Shown here one piece after another: positions 8,589 to 16,106 of a DNA stretch of 64,000 nucleotides. Location of the stretch: the NCBI GenBank assembly GCA_028695735.1, contig JAQVIJ010000001.1, forward strand, positions 299,081 through 363,080. Reading direction: 5' to 3'. Every line of letters starts with the position of its first letter. Positions within the stretch are counted from its first letter, which is position 1. Made by a program: the position numbers and the translations under genes. Under the pieces are notes generated by a model. It saw nothing but the letters and a program-made list of their open reading frames with translations. It was not told the DNA's origin and did not search any database. The stretch comes from Deltaproteobacteria bacterium. Its GTDB lineage: Bacteria; Desulfobacterota; Dissulfuribacteria; Dissulfuribacterales; DYLC01.

Positions 8589-9731
8589 ATGCAAAAACGA
8601 TATCTCATGGCACCAGGCCCGGTTGCAGTGGCACCGGAAATCCTGGCCAAAATGTCAGAACCCATCATACATCACAGATCCCCGCAATTTTCCGCCATTT
8701 TGCAAAGGATTCGGGAGGACCTCAAATATCTGTTCCAAACCCAAAATGACGTGATCATGTTCGCATCATCAGGCACCGGAGGCATGGAAGCCTCAGTGGT
8801 CAATCTGCTCTCACCCGGCGATACGGCCATTGTCATTCGGGCCGGCAAATTCGGTGAACGCTGGACGGAGTTATGTGAGGCCTACGGCATCAAGGCTGTA
8901 AATATAGACGTTCCATGGGGCGATGCGGCGGACATCTCTGTGGTGGAACAGACCCTGAACGCATTCCCTGAGGCCAAGGCGGTTTTTATGCAGGCCCATG
9001 AGACCTCAACAGGCGCCAAGCAGCCCGTCAAAGAGATTGCCGCCCTTTTGAAAAACAGGGAAAATACAGTCCTGGCAGTGGATGCAATCACCGCCCTGGG
9101 TGTCTATGAACTCAAGACAGACGAATGGGGGCTGGATGTCGTGGTAACCGGCTCTCAAAAGGCGTTGGCCTTGCCTCCAGGCCTTGCCCTGGTCAGTGTG
9201 AGCGAAAAGGCCATGAATCTGGCCAAAAAATCCACATCCCCCCGGTATTATTTCAATTTTCTCTCAGAAAAGAAGGCTGTTGCCAAGCAGACTACTGCCT
9301 TCACGCCGGCTGTCTCGCTGATCATGGGTCTTGGCACTGTGCTGGAAGACATCAAAAAGACAGGGCTGGAGGCGGTTTTTGCGCACCATGCCAGGCTGGC
9401 GGCAGGCACGCGCGCCGCCGTATCGGCTTTAGGGCTTGAGCTCTACACTCGAGTCCCATCCGAGGCGGTCACAGTGGTTAAAACCCCTGATGGCATCGAC
9501 GGTCAGGCGCTGGTGAAAAAACTGCGTGAGGAGTACGGCATCACCATAGCCGGCGGCCAGGGCCAGGCCAAGGGTAAGATATTTCGCATATCCCACATGG
9601 GACACCTCTCAGAATGGGATATGATCATAGCCATAGCAGCAGTGGAACGCGGGCTGAACAACCTTGGTTTTTCTATAGAATTGGGCAGGGGCGTGGCTGC
9701 CGCACAAAAATATTTTGCGGCTGACCGCTAA
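8589..9731 (+). CDS. Class V aminotransferase (serine–pyruvate / alanine–glyoxylate type)
   Basis: The 380-residue PLP enzyme belongs to fold type I. It has the N-terminal 'MAPGPVAVAPEIL' and 'HHRSPQF' motifs of the serine/alanine–glyoxylate aminotransferase group. Asp165 in 'AVDAIT' should bind the pyridine nitrogen, and Lys191 in 'GSQKALALPPG' should form the Schiff base. An 'aagggag' eight bases upstream sets the start. serA begins 26 bp downstream, so the pair probably supplies serine, with this enzyme standing in for SerC or interconverting serine and glycine precursors. The substrate cannot be fixed from sequence alone. Confidence 0.9.
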   Translation: MQKRYLMAPGPVAVAPEILAKMSEPIIHHRSPQFSAILQRIREDLKYLFQTQNDVIMFASSGTGGMEASVVNLLSPGDTAIVIRAGKFGERWTELCEAYGIKAVNIDVPWGDAADISVVEQTLNAFPEAKAVFMQAHETSTGAKQPVKEIAALLKNRENTVLAVDAITALGVYELKTDEWGLDVVVTGSQKALALPPGLALVSVSEKAMNLAKKSTSPRYYFNFLSEKKAVAKQTTAFTPAVSLIMGLGTVLEDIKKTGLEAVFAHHARLAAGTRAAVSALGLELYTRVPSEAVTVVKTPDGIDGQALVKKLREEYGITIAGGQGQAKGKIFRISHMGHLSEWDMIIAIAAVERGLNNLGFSIELGRGVAAAQKYFAADR

Positions 9732-9756
9732 ATCGATATTGGAAAGGACAACTGAC

Positions 9757-11343
9757 ATGAAGGTATTGGTAACGGATTCCATCTCAAAAGAGGGTTTAGA
9801 GATATTGAAAGAGGCCGGCATAACCGTTGAAGAAAGACCTGGTATCTCACAGGAAGACCTGTTGCAGGCCATTTCAGACGCTGATGGGCTCATCATACGC
9901 AGCAACACCAAGGTGACCGAAGAGGTAGTAGCTGCCGCCAAAAAACTCAAGGTCGTGGGCCGAGCAGGCTCTGGGCTGGACAATGTCAACATTCCTGCCT
10001 GCAATAAGCGCGGCATAGTGGTCATGAACACGCCAGGAGGCAACACCAACTCTGCCGCAGAGCATACCATGGCCATGATCATGTCCATTTCGCGCCACAT
10101 CCCCCAGGCCACCGCCTCCATGAAGGCAGGTAAATGGGAGAAAAAGCGTTTTATGGGGCAGGAATTGGCCGGTAAGGTCCTGGGCATTGTGGGCATAGGC
10201 CGCATAGGAAGCATTCTGGCCCAACGCGCCCAATGCCTTGGCATGACAGTCATTGCCTATGACCCACATGCCTTACCAGACATGGTTAAACAACTGGGCG
10301 TATCTATTATGGAACTGGATGAACTGCTGGCCAAGGCGGACTACATCTCTATTCACACCCCCCTTACGCCTGAGACCAAAGGCATGTTCGATGCCTCGAA
10401 ATTCGCCAAAATGAAGAAGGGCGCATATATCGTCAATTGTGCCCGTGGTGGCGTAATAAACGAAAAGGACCTCTATGATGCCCTGGTATCAGGACATTTG
10501 GCAGGTGCAGCCCTGGATGTGTTCGAAAAGGAGCCTACCTCTGTGGAAGGCACTCCCCTTCTTTCCCTGGACAATTTCATCTGCACTCCACACCTTGGGG
10601 CCTCTACGCGTGAGGCACAGGAAAATGTGGCGGTAGCGGTAGCAAGACAGATTGCAGACTATCTCATCAAAGGGGAGATACGAAATGCCGTCAATGTGCC
10701 GTCCGTCAGCGCGGAGACCATGGCCAAAATCGGTCCGTTTTTGTCTTTGGCGGAGAAACTGGGGGCATTTCAGGCCCATCTTGCCACAGGCCCCATGGAA
10801 GAGGTACAGATCATCTATCAGGGAGACCTGGCGGAATTAGACAGCAAACCCATCACCATCTCGGCGGTCAAGGGGCTTTTGACACCTATCCTCAAGGAAG
10901 AGGTCAATTTTGTCAATGCCTTGATGCAGGCCAAGGATCGAGGGGTGCAGGTGACTGAGACCAAAAATGTAACCTCCGAGGAATTTACTAATCTTTTGAC
11001 CCTTCGTGTCCGCACCAAGGACGGAAATGTCAATGAGGTGGCCGGTACTATCTTTGGCAAGAAAGAACCGCGTATCGTGCGCATCAATGACTTCAGGCTG
11101 GAGGCGGCCCTGGAAGGCCATATCCTGCTGATCTATAACGAAGACAGACCAGGTGTCATTGGCCGCATCGGTCTATGTCTTGGGAACGCCAATGTAAATA
11201 TCGCCCGCATGCAGGTGGGGCAAGACCCGAGTCACAAAAGAAATGTCATTCTGCTCTCCACAGATGAGACGGTCACGCCTGAAATCGTCACGAGCCTGAT
11301 GCAGCAGGATGGAGTCAGCCGAGTAAAGGCTGTGGAATTGTAG
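9757..11343 (+). CDS. serA: D-3-phosphoglycerate dehydrogenase
   Basis: The start at 9757 gives 528 residues, the usual length of long-form SerA, and has a 'ggaaagga' site upstream. An in-frame upstream ATG at 9715 overlaps the previous gene and is less likely. The NAD-binding motif 'GIVGIGRIGS' is near residues 143–152. Catalytic regions 'NCARGGVINE' and 'CTPHLGASTREAQ' are intact. The C-terminus has the allosteric substrate-binding domain and an ACT domain ('HILLIYNEDRPGVIGRIGLCL'). The enzyme starts serine biosynthesis from glycolysis, and the ACT domain suggests serine feedback. Confidence 0.95.
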   Translation: MKVLVTDSISKEGLEILKEAGITVEERPGISQEDLLQAISDADGLIIRSNTKVTEEVVAAAKKLKVVGRAGSGLDNVNIPACNKRGIVVMNTPGGNTNSAAEHTMAMIMSISRHIPQATASMKAGKWEKKRFMGQELAGKVLGIVGIGRIGSILAQRAQCLGMTVIAYDPHALPDMVKQLGVSIMELDELLAKADYISIHTPLTPETKGMFDASKFAKMKKGAYIVNCARGGVINEKDLYDALVSGHLAGAALDVFEKEPTSVEGTPLLSLDNFICTPHLGASTREAQENVAVAVARQIADYLIKGEIRNAVNVPSVSAETMAKIGPFLSLAEKLGAFQAHLATGPMEEVQIIYQGDLAELDSKPITISAVKGLLTPILKEEVNFVNALMQAKDRGVQVTETKNVTSEEFTNLLTLRVRTKDGNVNEVAGTIFGKKEPRIVRINDFRLEAALEGHILLIYNEDRPGVIGRIGLCLGNANVNIARMQVGQDPSHKRNVILLSTDETVTPEIVTSLMQQDGVSRVKAVEL

Positions 11344-11365
11344 GTCGTTCAATCTCCTCCTGTTT

Positions 11366-12508
11366 ATGGAAGATTCTTACTACAGGATGCAACCTGAGGG
11401 CGGCCGGCCGGTCGCCCCTGCCCCGCGCAACACTGCTGTAGCCACCAGGGTCATCCATGTGGGGGCAGTGCCCGTAGGCGGCGGCCATCCCGTTGCAGTA
11501 CAGTCCATGACCAACACGGATACAAGGAATGTAGCCGCTACGGTAAGCCAGATAAAGGCATTGGAAGAGGTGGGATGTGAGATCATTCGCATCGCCATTC
11601 CTGATATGGAAGCGGCCCAGGCAGTAACCGCCATCAAAAAGGCTGTACATATTCCGATTATTGCAGACATTCACTTCGATTGGCGTTTAGCTGTGGCAGC
11701 CATGGAGTCAGGCGCCGACGGCATTCGCATAAATCCCGGCAACATAGGCGGCCGGGACAAGCTTGCCAAGATAGTTGCCAAGGCCAAGGAACGCGGGATA
11801 CCCATTCGCATAGGCGTAAATTCAGGCTCTCTGGAGAAACACATCCGCATTAAATACGGCGGTCCCACACCAGAGGCGCTGGTGGAGAGCGCCTTGTTGA
11901 ATCTTCAGGCCATTGTGGAAATGGGACATGAACAACTCAAGATCTCCATCAAGTCCTCGGATTGTCTTAACACCATTAGAGCATATCGCCTTCTCTCTCA
12001 ACGCACTGATTTTCCACTACATCTTGGCGTAACCGAGGCAGGGGGGCTTATTGCAGGCACGGTCAAGAGCAGCATAGCCATAGGTACGCTCTTGATGGAC
12101 GGCATAGGCGACACATTTCGCGTCTCTCTCACACGAGACCCCCTGGAAGAGATACAGGTGGCTTATGAGATATTGAGGGCGACCGGCCTTCGTCATCGAG
12201 GCCCTGAGATCATCTCCTGTCCCACCTGCGGACGCTGCGAAATCGATCTGTTCAGCATAGCCGAAGAGGTGGAAAAACGGGCCAGGCTGCTCACAACGCC
12301 CATCAAAATCGCTGTAATGGGCTGCGTGGTAAACGGGCCAGGGGAGGCCAGAGAGGCAGACATCGGGCTGGCAGGCGGGAAAGGTGTCGGAATCATCTTC
12401 AAAGGCGACAAGATACTGAAAAAGGTGGATGCATCCCTGCTTTTAGAGGTCTTTTGGGAGGAAGTGGAAAAAATATCCCGGGAAAAGACCATGACAAAGG
12501 AGCCTTGA
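11366..12508 (+). CDS. ispG: 4-hydroxy-3-methylbut-2-enyl diphosphate synthase
   Basis: The 380-residue product matches IspG/GcpE. 'PVAVQSMTNTDTRN' opens the TIM-barrel part and 'ADIHFDWRLA' follows. The iron–sulfur domain carries 'CPTCGRCEID' and 'GCVVNGPGEA', which give the three cluster cysteines. It acts in the MEP isoprenoid pathway, reducing MEcPP to HMBPP. The start is uncertain: ATG 11366 lacks a ribosome site, and ATG 11387 is preceded by 'acagg'. The first 20–30 residues include 'GGRPVAPAP', translated from a GC-rich palindromic repeat also found in metG. The N-terminus therefore seems to have been extended by a repeat insertion. Confidence 0.92.
   Translation: MEDSYYRMQPEGGRPVAPAPRNTAVATRVIHVGAVPVGGGHPVAVQSMTNTDTRNVAATVSQIKALEEVGCEIIRIAIPDMEAAQAVTAIKKAVHIPIIADIHFDWRLAVAAMESGADGIRINPGNIGGRDKLAKIVAKAKERGIPIRIGVNSGSLEKHIRIKYGGPTPEALVESALLNLQAIVEMGHEQLKISIKSSDCLNTIRAYRLLSQRTDFPLHLGVTEAGGLIAGTVKSSIAIGTLLMDGIGDTFRVSLTRDPLEEIQVAYEILRATGLRHRGPEIISCPTCGRCEIDLFSIAEEVEKRARLLTTPIKIAVMGCVVNGPGEAREADIGLAGGKGVGIIFKGDKILKKVDASLLLEVFWEEVEKISREKTMTKEP
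11395..11425 (+). repeat. GC-rich palindromic repeat (GRPVAP type) at the ispG N-terminus
   Basis: The core 'ggccggccggtcgcccctg' matches the arms seen twice inside metG (30800–30895). Here it is translated as GGRPVAPAP within the IspG N-terminus, upstream of the conserved domain. Confidence 0.55.
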
Positions 12509-12660
12509 AAAATTAGAATCTTCATTCGGGAACAAGCGCGATGAAGACGAAAAAGCGGTAGAACGTATTTTAATACGCCCATACTTCCTGCCTGTGCGCA
12601 ACGCACAGGCAGGGACGATCAACACAGTTATCTGGCGAAAAGGCAATTTTGCAAGGTTCC
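12504..12660. repeat. MITE-like interspersed repeat with inverted ends
   Basis: The left end reads 'ccttgaaaaatt' and the right end 'aattttgcaagg', so the termini are inverted. The inner part 'cctgcctgtgcgcaacgcac' forms a hairpin with 'aggcagg' and matches the cores at 3380, 6350 and 23840. It fills most of the gap between ispG and the DegT-type gene. Confidence 0.65.
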
Positions 12661-12675
12661 ATCAAAGGAAAATTC

Positions 12676-13809
12676 ATGAAATTCATAGACTTGAACAGGC
12701 AATATCAGGCATATAAACAGGAAATCGACGAAGCCGTTTCCAATGTGCTGGAAAGCGGGGTATTCATTTTAGGCCCTGTACTTGAAGAACTGGAGACATC
12801 TCTTGCAGCCTTTACAGGGGTGCAGAAGGCGGTTGGAGTGGGGTCGGGCACGGATGGTCTGCTCCTGGCCTTGATGGCTATTGGAGTCGGACCGAACGAT
12901 ACGGTCATCACAACGCCTTTTTCATTTTTTGCCACGGCAGAGGCGATAATGCTGCTCGGGGCAAAACCGGTCTTTGTGGACATAGACCCTCTGACCTACA
13001 ACATGGATACAGCCCATCTCCTTCATACAGTTGAAGCACTCAAAAACAAAGGCGAGCGGCCCAAGGCCATTTTGCCTGTCAGCCTCTACGGCCAGTGCGC
13101 TGATATGGACGAGATATGTGAGACCGCAAGAACAGCAGACATACCAGTCATAGAGGATGCCTGCCAGTCCTTCGGTGCCACATATAAAAACCGGCGGTCA
13201 TGCGGTCTAAGCCTCATGGGGGTCACATCCTTTTTCCCATCCAAACCCCTTGGTGCATATGGAGAAGGCGGCATGATCTTCACCAATGACCCTGAACTGG
13301 CGGACGAGCTTCGCAGCCTGAGGGTACACGGCCAGAAACAGCATTATCAACACACATCCATTGGGCTGAATGCCAGGTTGGATGCCATACAGGCAGCGGT
13401 TCTGCTTACCAAATTCAAGCATTTCCCTAAGGAGATAGTGCGCAGACAGGAACGGGCCATGACCTATGGCAGCCTCTTTCAGCAATATCTGCCTGAGATA
13501 CAACTGCCGCATATCAAGCCGGACAGGACAAGTGTGTTCGCCCAATATACCATTCGTCTTCCGGACGACAAAAGGGCCAGGGTAGTTGAGCATCTCAAGA
13601 CCAGGGGCATACCAACGGCCATCCACTACCCCACCCCCCTGCACCTACAACCAGCATGCGCCCATTTAAATATACTCAAAGGCAGCCTCCCTCATGCGGA
13701 ACAGGCGGCAAAAGAGGTATTATCCCTGCCCATGCACCCATTTATGCTGGTGCAGGAGCAGGAAATGGTGGTGACAGCCATTAAAGAGGCGCTGGCAAAA
13801 GGTCACTGA
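12676..13809 (+). CDS. DegT/DnrJ/EryC1-type sugar aminotransferase
   Basis: Starting at the ATG with 'aaaggaaaattc' upstream gives 377 residues beginning MKFIDL, the common start of this family. The upstream ATG at 12649 lies in the repeat and is rejected. 'GSGTDGLLLAL' binds the cofactor phosphate, 'VIEDACQSFGATY' holds the PLP-contacting Asp, and 'FFPSKPLGAYGEGG' contains the Schiff-base lysine. The family transaminates nucleotide-linked keto-sugars for surface polysaccharides or glycoproteins. The closest known sequence style is the WbpE/WlbC 3-amino-sugar group, but the substrate is not determined by sequence. No other sugar genes are nearby. Confidence 0.9.
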   Translation: MKFIDLNRQYQAYKQEIDEAVSNVLESGVFILGPVLEELETSLAAFTGVQKAVGVGSGTDGLLLALMAIGVGPNDTVITTPFSFFATAEAIMLLGAKPVFVDIDPLTYNMDTAHLLHTVEALKNKGERPKAILPVSLYGQCADMDEICETARTADIPVIEDACQSFGATYKNRRSCGLSLMGVTSFFPSKPLGAYGEGGMIFTNDPELADELRSLRVHGQKQHYQHTSIGLNARLDAIQAAVLLTKFKHFPKEIVRRQERAMTYGSLFQQYLPEIQLPHIKPDRTSVFAQYTIRLPDDKRARVVEHLKTRGIPTAIHYPTPLHLQPACAHLNILKGSLPHAEQAAKEVLSLPMHPFMLVQEQEMVVTAIKEALAKGH

Positions 13810-13821
13810 ACAATTCGCGAA

Positions 13822-15243
13822 TCAAGGCGCAAGGACGCAAAACGGTACTGGTATATTCACCAGAAGAGAGGACGCAAAGACTTTATCCGGAATGGGCAAA
13901 CCGGTCTCCTGACTGCCGTCGCATAAAAAGACATGAGGCGGCGGTTCCACCAGGTAAAAACCCAGATGAAACAGGTCCGATATCTTGAGCGGTGTGGGAA
14001 ATGGATTGAGAAAATCCGGTATATAGACATTGGCCCCAACGGGGTCCGTCTGAAAATACGCATTGGCCTCCTGGACATTCATACGCACACCCTTGAAACA
14101 GATACCGGCTATCTCCTCAAAGACAGACAGCCAGTAATCCGTGCAGTTGGCGCCGTTTTTCAGGCCGTCGTCCACTATGTAAATGGCCCTGTCAAAAAAA
14201 TTGCCTGACCAGTAATACTCCATCTGATATGGCAAATTCGCCTCCATATCCGCCTGCATTCGCGCAAAAAGCCGTTCCTCCGCTGCCGTTAGTTCAGTCA
14301 ATGGTTCTGCTGCAAATCGCTTGGCCCATCTGGCGGTATATTGCGCAAGATCTTTATTCTGCACAGGCTCACCAGTGTTTTCTGCCACCGGCACTGCCAG
14401 CTCATAGTATTCAGGAAGACGAATCAAGCGCAGTTCGTGACTTTTATGCGTAAAGTCCGGCGTTATCTCCATGCCGTAGGCCTGACCGTCTTTATCCCTT
14501 CCAAGATACACAGCGATGTGGTTGAAGAGACCCGGTATGATCTCGCTTATGAGGGCCTCGTTCTGAGGCGTAGAAGGGTCATCTAACACCTCTCCCATGA
14601 ACATTATGTCCCAACGATTCAAAGGCAGGTAACCCATGGCATCCTGATCAGGCAGCCGTACAGGAAACAGGTACGGCTCATTCACCAACTCGTAAGGAGT
14701 GAGCGGCAGATAGGTCAGAACGACCTTTTGCACGGCCACATTGCTGAGCCAGGTCTCAGGCTGAAAAGGTGGAGAGCCCTGTTGAGTCAAAACCGCTGCA
14801 AAGACATACTCACCAGCGGCTATTTCAGGCGGCAGCACAAGGGAAATCACGGGAATGGCCAGGTCCTGTTGCGACCTTCTCACGGCCTGGAATGCAATGG
14901 GAACAGAACTCCAGTGATTCAAGTCCGGCGCGAGAAAAAGAAGCTCGTTCTTCGGTGTTAAAACCGCTACATAGAGATCTGCCTGAATATCCGCTGTATT
15001 CGAGATCCCCAGGCCCAATCTGAATTCATTGCCCGGCCGCAGTACCCTTGCCGAGACATTAAAGGTCACGATAGCAGAAGGAGAGGGCTCAGCGCCGAAG
15101 ACAACAGGCAGAAGGTAAGACTGAAATAAAACAAATAAGATGACCATAGCGCAAAAAAGACACGCCATGTGCCGCAAATGATACAGCCCGACCGTATTCA
15201 ATATAATGGAACCCGGCCGGGCGGCCAGCCGGGCAGATTGCAT
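13822..15243 (-). CDS. Secreted protein with a possible permuted papain-like (YiiX-type) fold
   Basis: The 473-residue protein is not confidently recognised. A hydrophobic segment ('FCAMVILFVLFQSYLLPVVF', residues about 30–49) ending near 'GAEPS' looks like a signal peptide. The true start could be the ATG at 15168 rather than 15243; neither has a clear ribosome site. Residues about 55–190 form a strand-rich, bacterial Ig-like domain ('VSARVLRPGNEFRLGLGISN'). Later, 'GLFNHIAVYLGRD' gives a His and 'NGANCTDYW' a Cys, in the order expected for permuted NlpC/P60 hydrolases of the YiiX/YebB type. That link is inference. It converges on the DegT gene with a 12-bp gap. Confidence 0.6.
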   Translation of the reverse strand: MQSARLAARPGSIILNTVGLYHLRHMACLFCAMVILFVLFQSYLLPVVFGAEPSPSAIVTFNVSARVLRPGNEFRLGLGISNTADIQADLYVAVLTPKNELLFLAPDLNHWSSVPIAFQAVRRSQQDLAIPVISLVLPPEIAAGEYVFAAVLTQQGSPPFQPETWLSNVAVQKVVLTYLPLTPYELVNEPYLFPVRLPDQDAMGYLPLNRWDIMFMGEVLDDPSTPQNEALISEIIPGLFNHIAVYLGRDKDGQAYGMEITPDFTHKSHELRLIRLPEYYELAVPVAENTGEPVQNKDLAQYTARWAKRFAAEPLTELTAAEERLFARMQADMEANLPYQMEYYWSGNFFDRAIYIVDDGLKNGANCTDYWLSVFEEIAGICFKGVRMNVQEANAYFQTDPVGANVYIPDFLNPFPTPLKISDLFHLGFYLVEPPPHVFLCDGSQETGLPIPDKVFASSLLVNIPVPFCVLAP

Positions 15244-15266
15244 AACAACTTTTAACCCTATTTACA

Positions 15267-15755
15267 CTAAGAACCTGACAAGGAAGCGACCAAGTCACTT
15301 GGCAGTTCAATGCTGGCTATATATTGACCTGTCTTGGCGCTGGAACTGTAGATATAAATATCTAAACGTAGATTGGTTTTGCTAAGAAAAGATACCTTGG
15401 AGGCCTTGATATAGACATAACTAAAGGCAGGAGGGGATGCGACAGCGCCTGGCACAAGCTGATTATTCAGGGCATCGGCGTCATTCCCCAGTCCTGCAGC
15501 CGCAAGGTCAGTGGGCGAAAAGGCATAGACCTTGGTGGTGCTGTCCGACAAAAGGGAACTTATCATATTTTTAAGGCTGTTCATGTAGCCATTTACCTCG
15601 TTCACTGTGTATTGTGAACTATTGAAATTTACAAGGACGACATACATACTGGAGCTGTCCTGGGCCACAAAACCAGCCGGGATACCGGCGGCTATGGCAT
15701 TGGTTAACCACAGAGAACACACTAACATCACTAATGACATCAGTTTCTTTTTCAT
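15267..15755 (-). CDS. Small secreted protein of unknown function
   Basis: The 162-residue product begins MKKKLMSLVMLVCSLWL with an 'AIAAG' cleavage region, a clear signal peptide. The mature part is Ser/Ala/Val-rich with predicted strands ('MYVVLVNFNSSQYTV', 'LRLDIYIYSSSAKTGQYIASIEL'). The family is not recognised. A 'gggaggtgcg' site precedes the start. It lies 23 bp upstream of the YiiX-like gene on the same strand, so the two are probably cotranscribed. Confidence 0.65.
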   Translation of the reverse strand: MKKKLMSLVMLVCSLWLTNAIAAGIPAGFVAQDSSSMYVVLVNFNSSQYTVNEVNGYMNSLKNMISSLLSDSTTKVYAFSPTDLAAAGLGNDADALNNQLVPGAVASPPAFSYVYIKASKVSFLSKTNLRLDIYIYSSSAKTGQYIASIELPSDLVASLSGS

Positions 15756-15954
15756 ACCGCACCTCCCTTGAAATTTTTATTATGTTTAAATTGAACATCT
15801 TTTGAGATTACTGTCAAGTTCAATTGTTACGAATGTTAGGGACAAATAGATTTGTCCGGTTTTAGAGCACATAATCTGTCCACTCTTAAGATTTGCGTTG
15901 ACTTGGGCAAGGGCTGCCTCCTCATGTAAGAGTCTCATCCAATTAAAGGGGGCT

Positions 15955-16050
15955 TGAAAAATTGCCCTTTCGCCCGATAACGGTGTTACTCATCTGCAAA
16001 AATCACATACCTCCCTGCGTGCAAGACACAGGGAGGTAGGGAGTAGGGGA
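15955..16050 (+). repeat. Interspersed repeat (aaaaattgccctttcgccc family)
   Basis: 'gaaaaattgccctttcgccc' matches the left end of the 3380 repeat. A hairpin-forming 'cctccctgcgtgcaag…acacagggagg' follows in place of the cctgcctgtgcg core. The remaining gap 15756–15954 is AT-rich, with a short hairpin 'gacaaatagatttgtc' and no ORF. Confidence 0.6.
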
Positions 16051-16054
16051 GTAA

Positions 16055-16076
16055 GGGGGCATTCGCCCCCTTTTTT
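16055..16076 (+). terminator. Strong hairpin with T-run on the + strand
   Basis: gggggc-attc-gccccc is followed by six T on the + strand. A second hairpin, atgggcg…cgcccat (about 16082–16102), stands between it and the porin gene end. Together they probably end the leftward porin–cytochrome transcript and insulate the region. Confidence 0.6.
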
Positions 16077-16106
16077 CGTAATGGGCGAGTTCCCGCCCAT
16101 TGTCTG

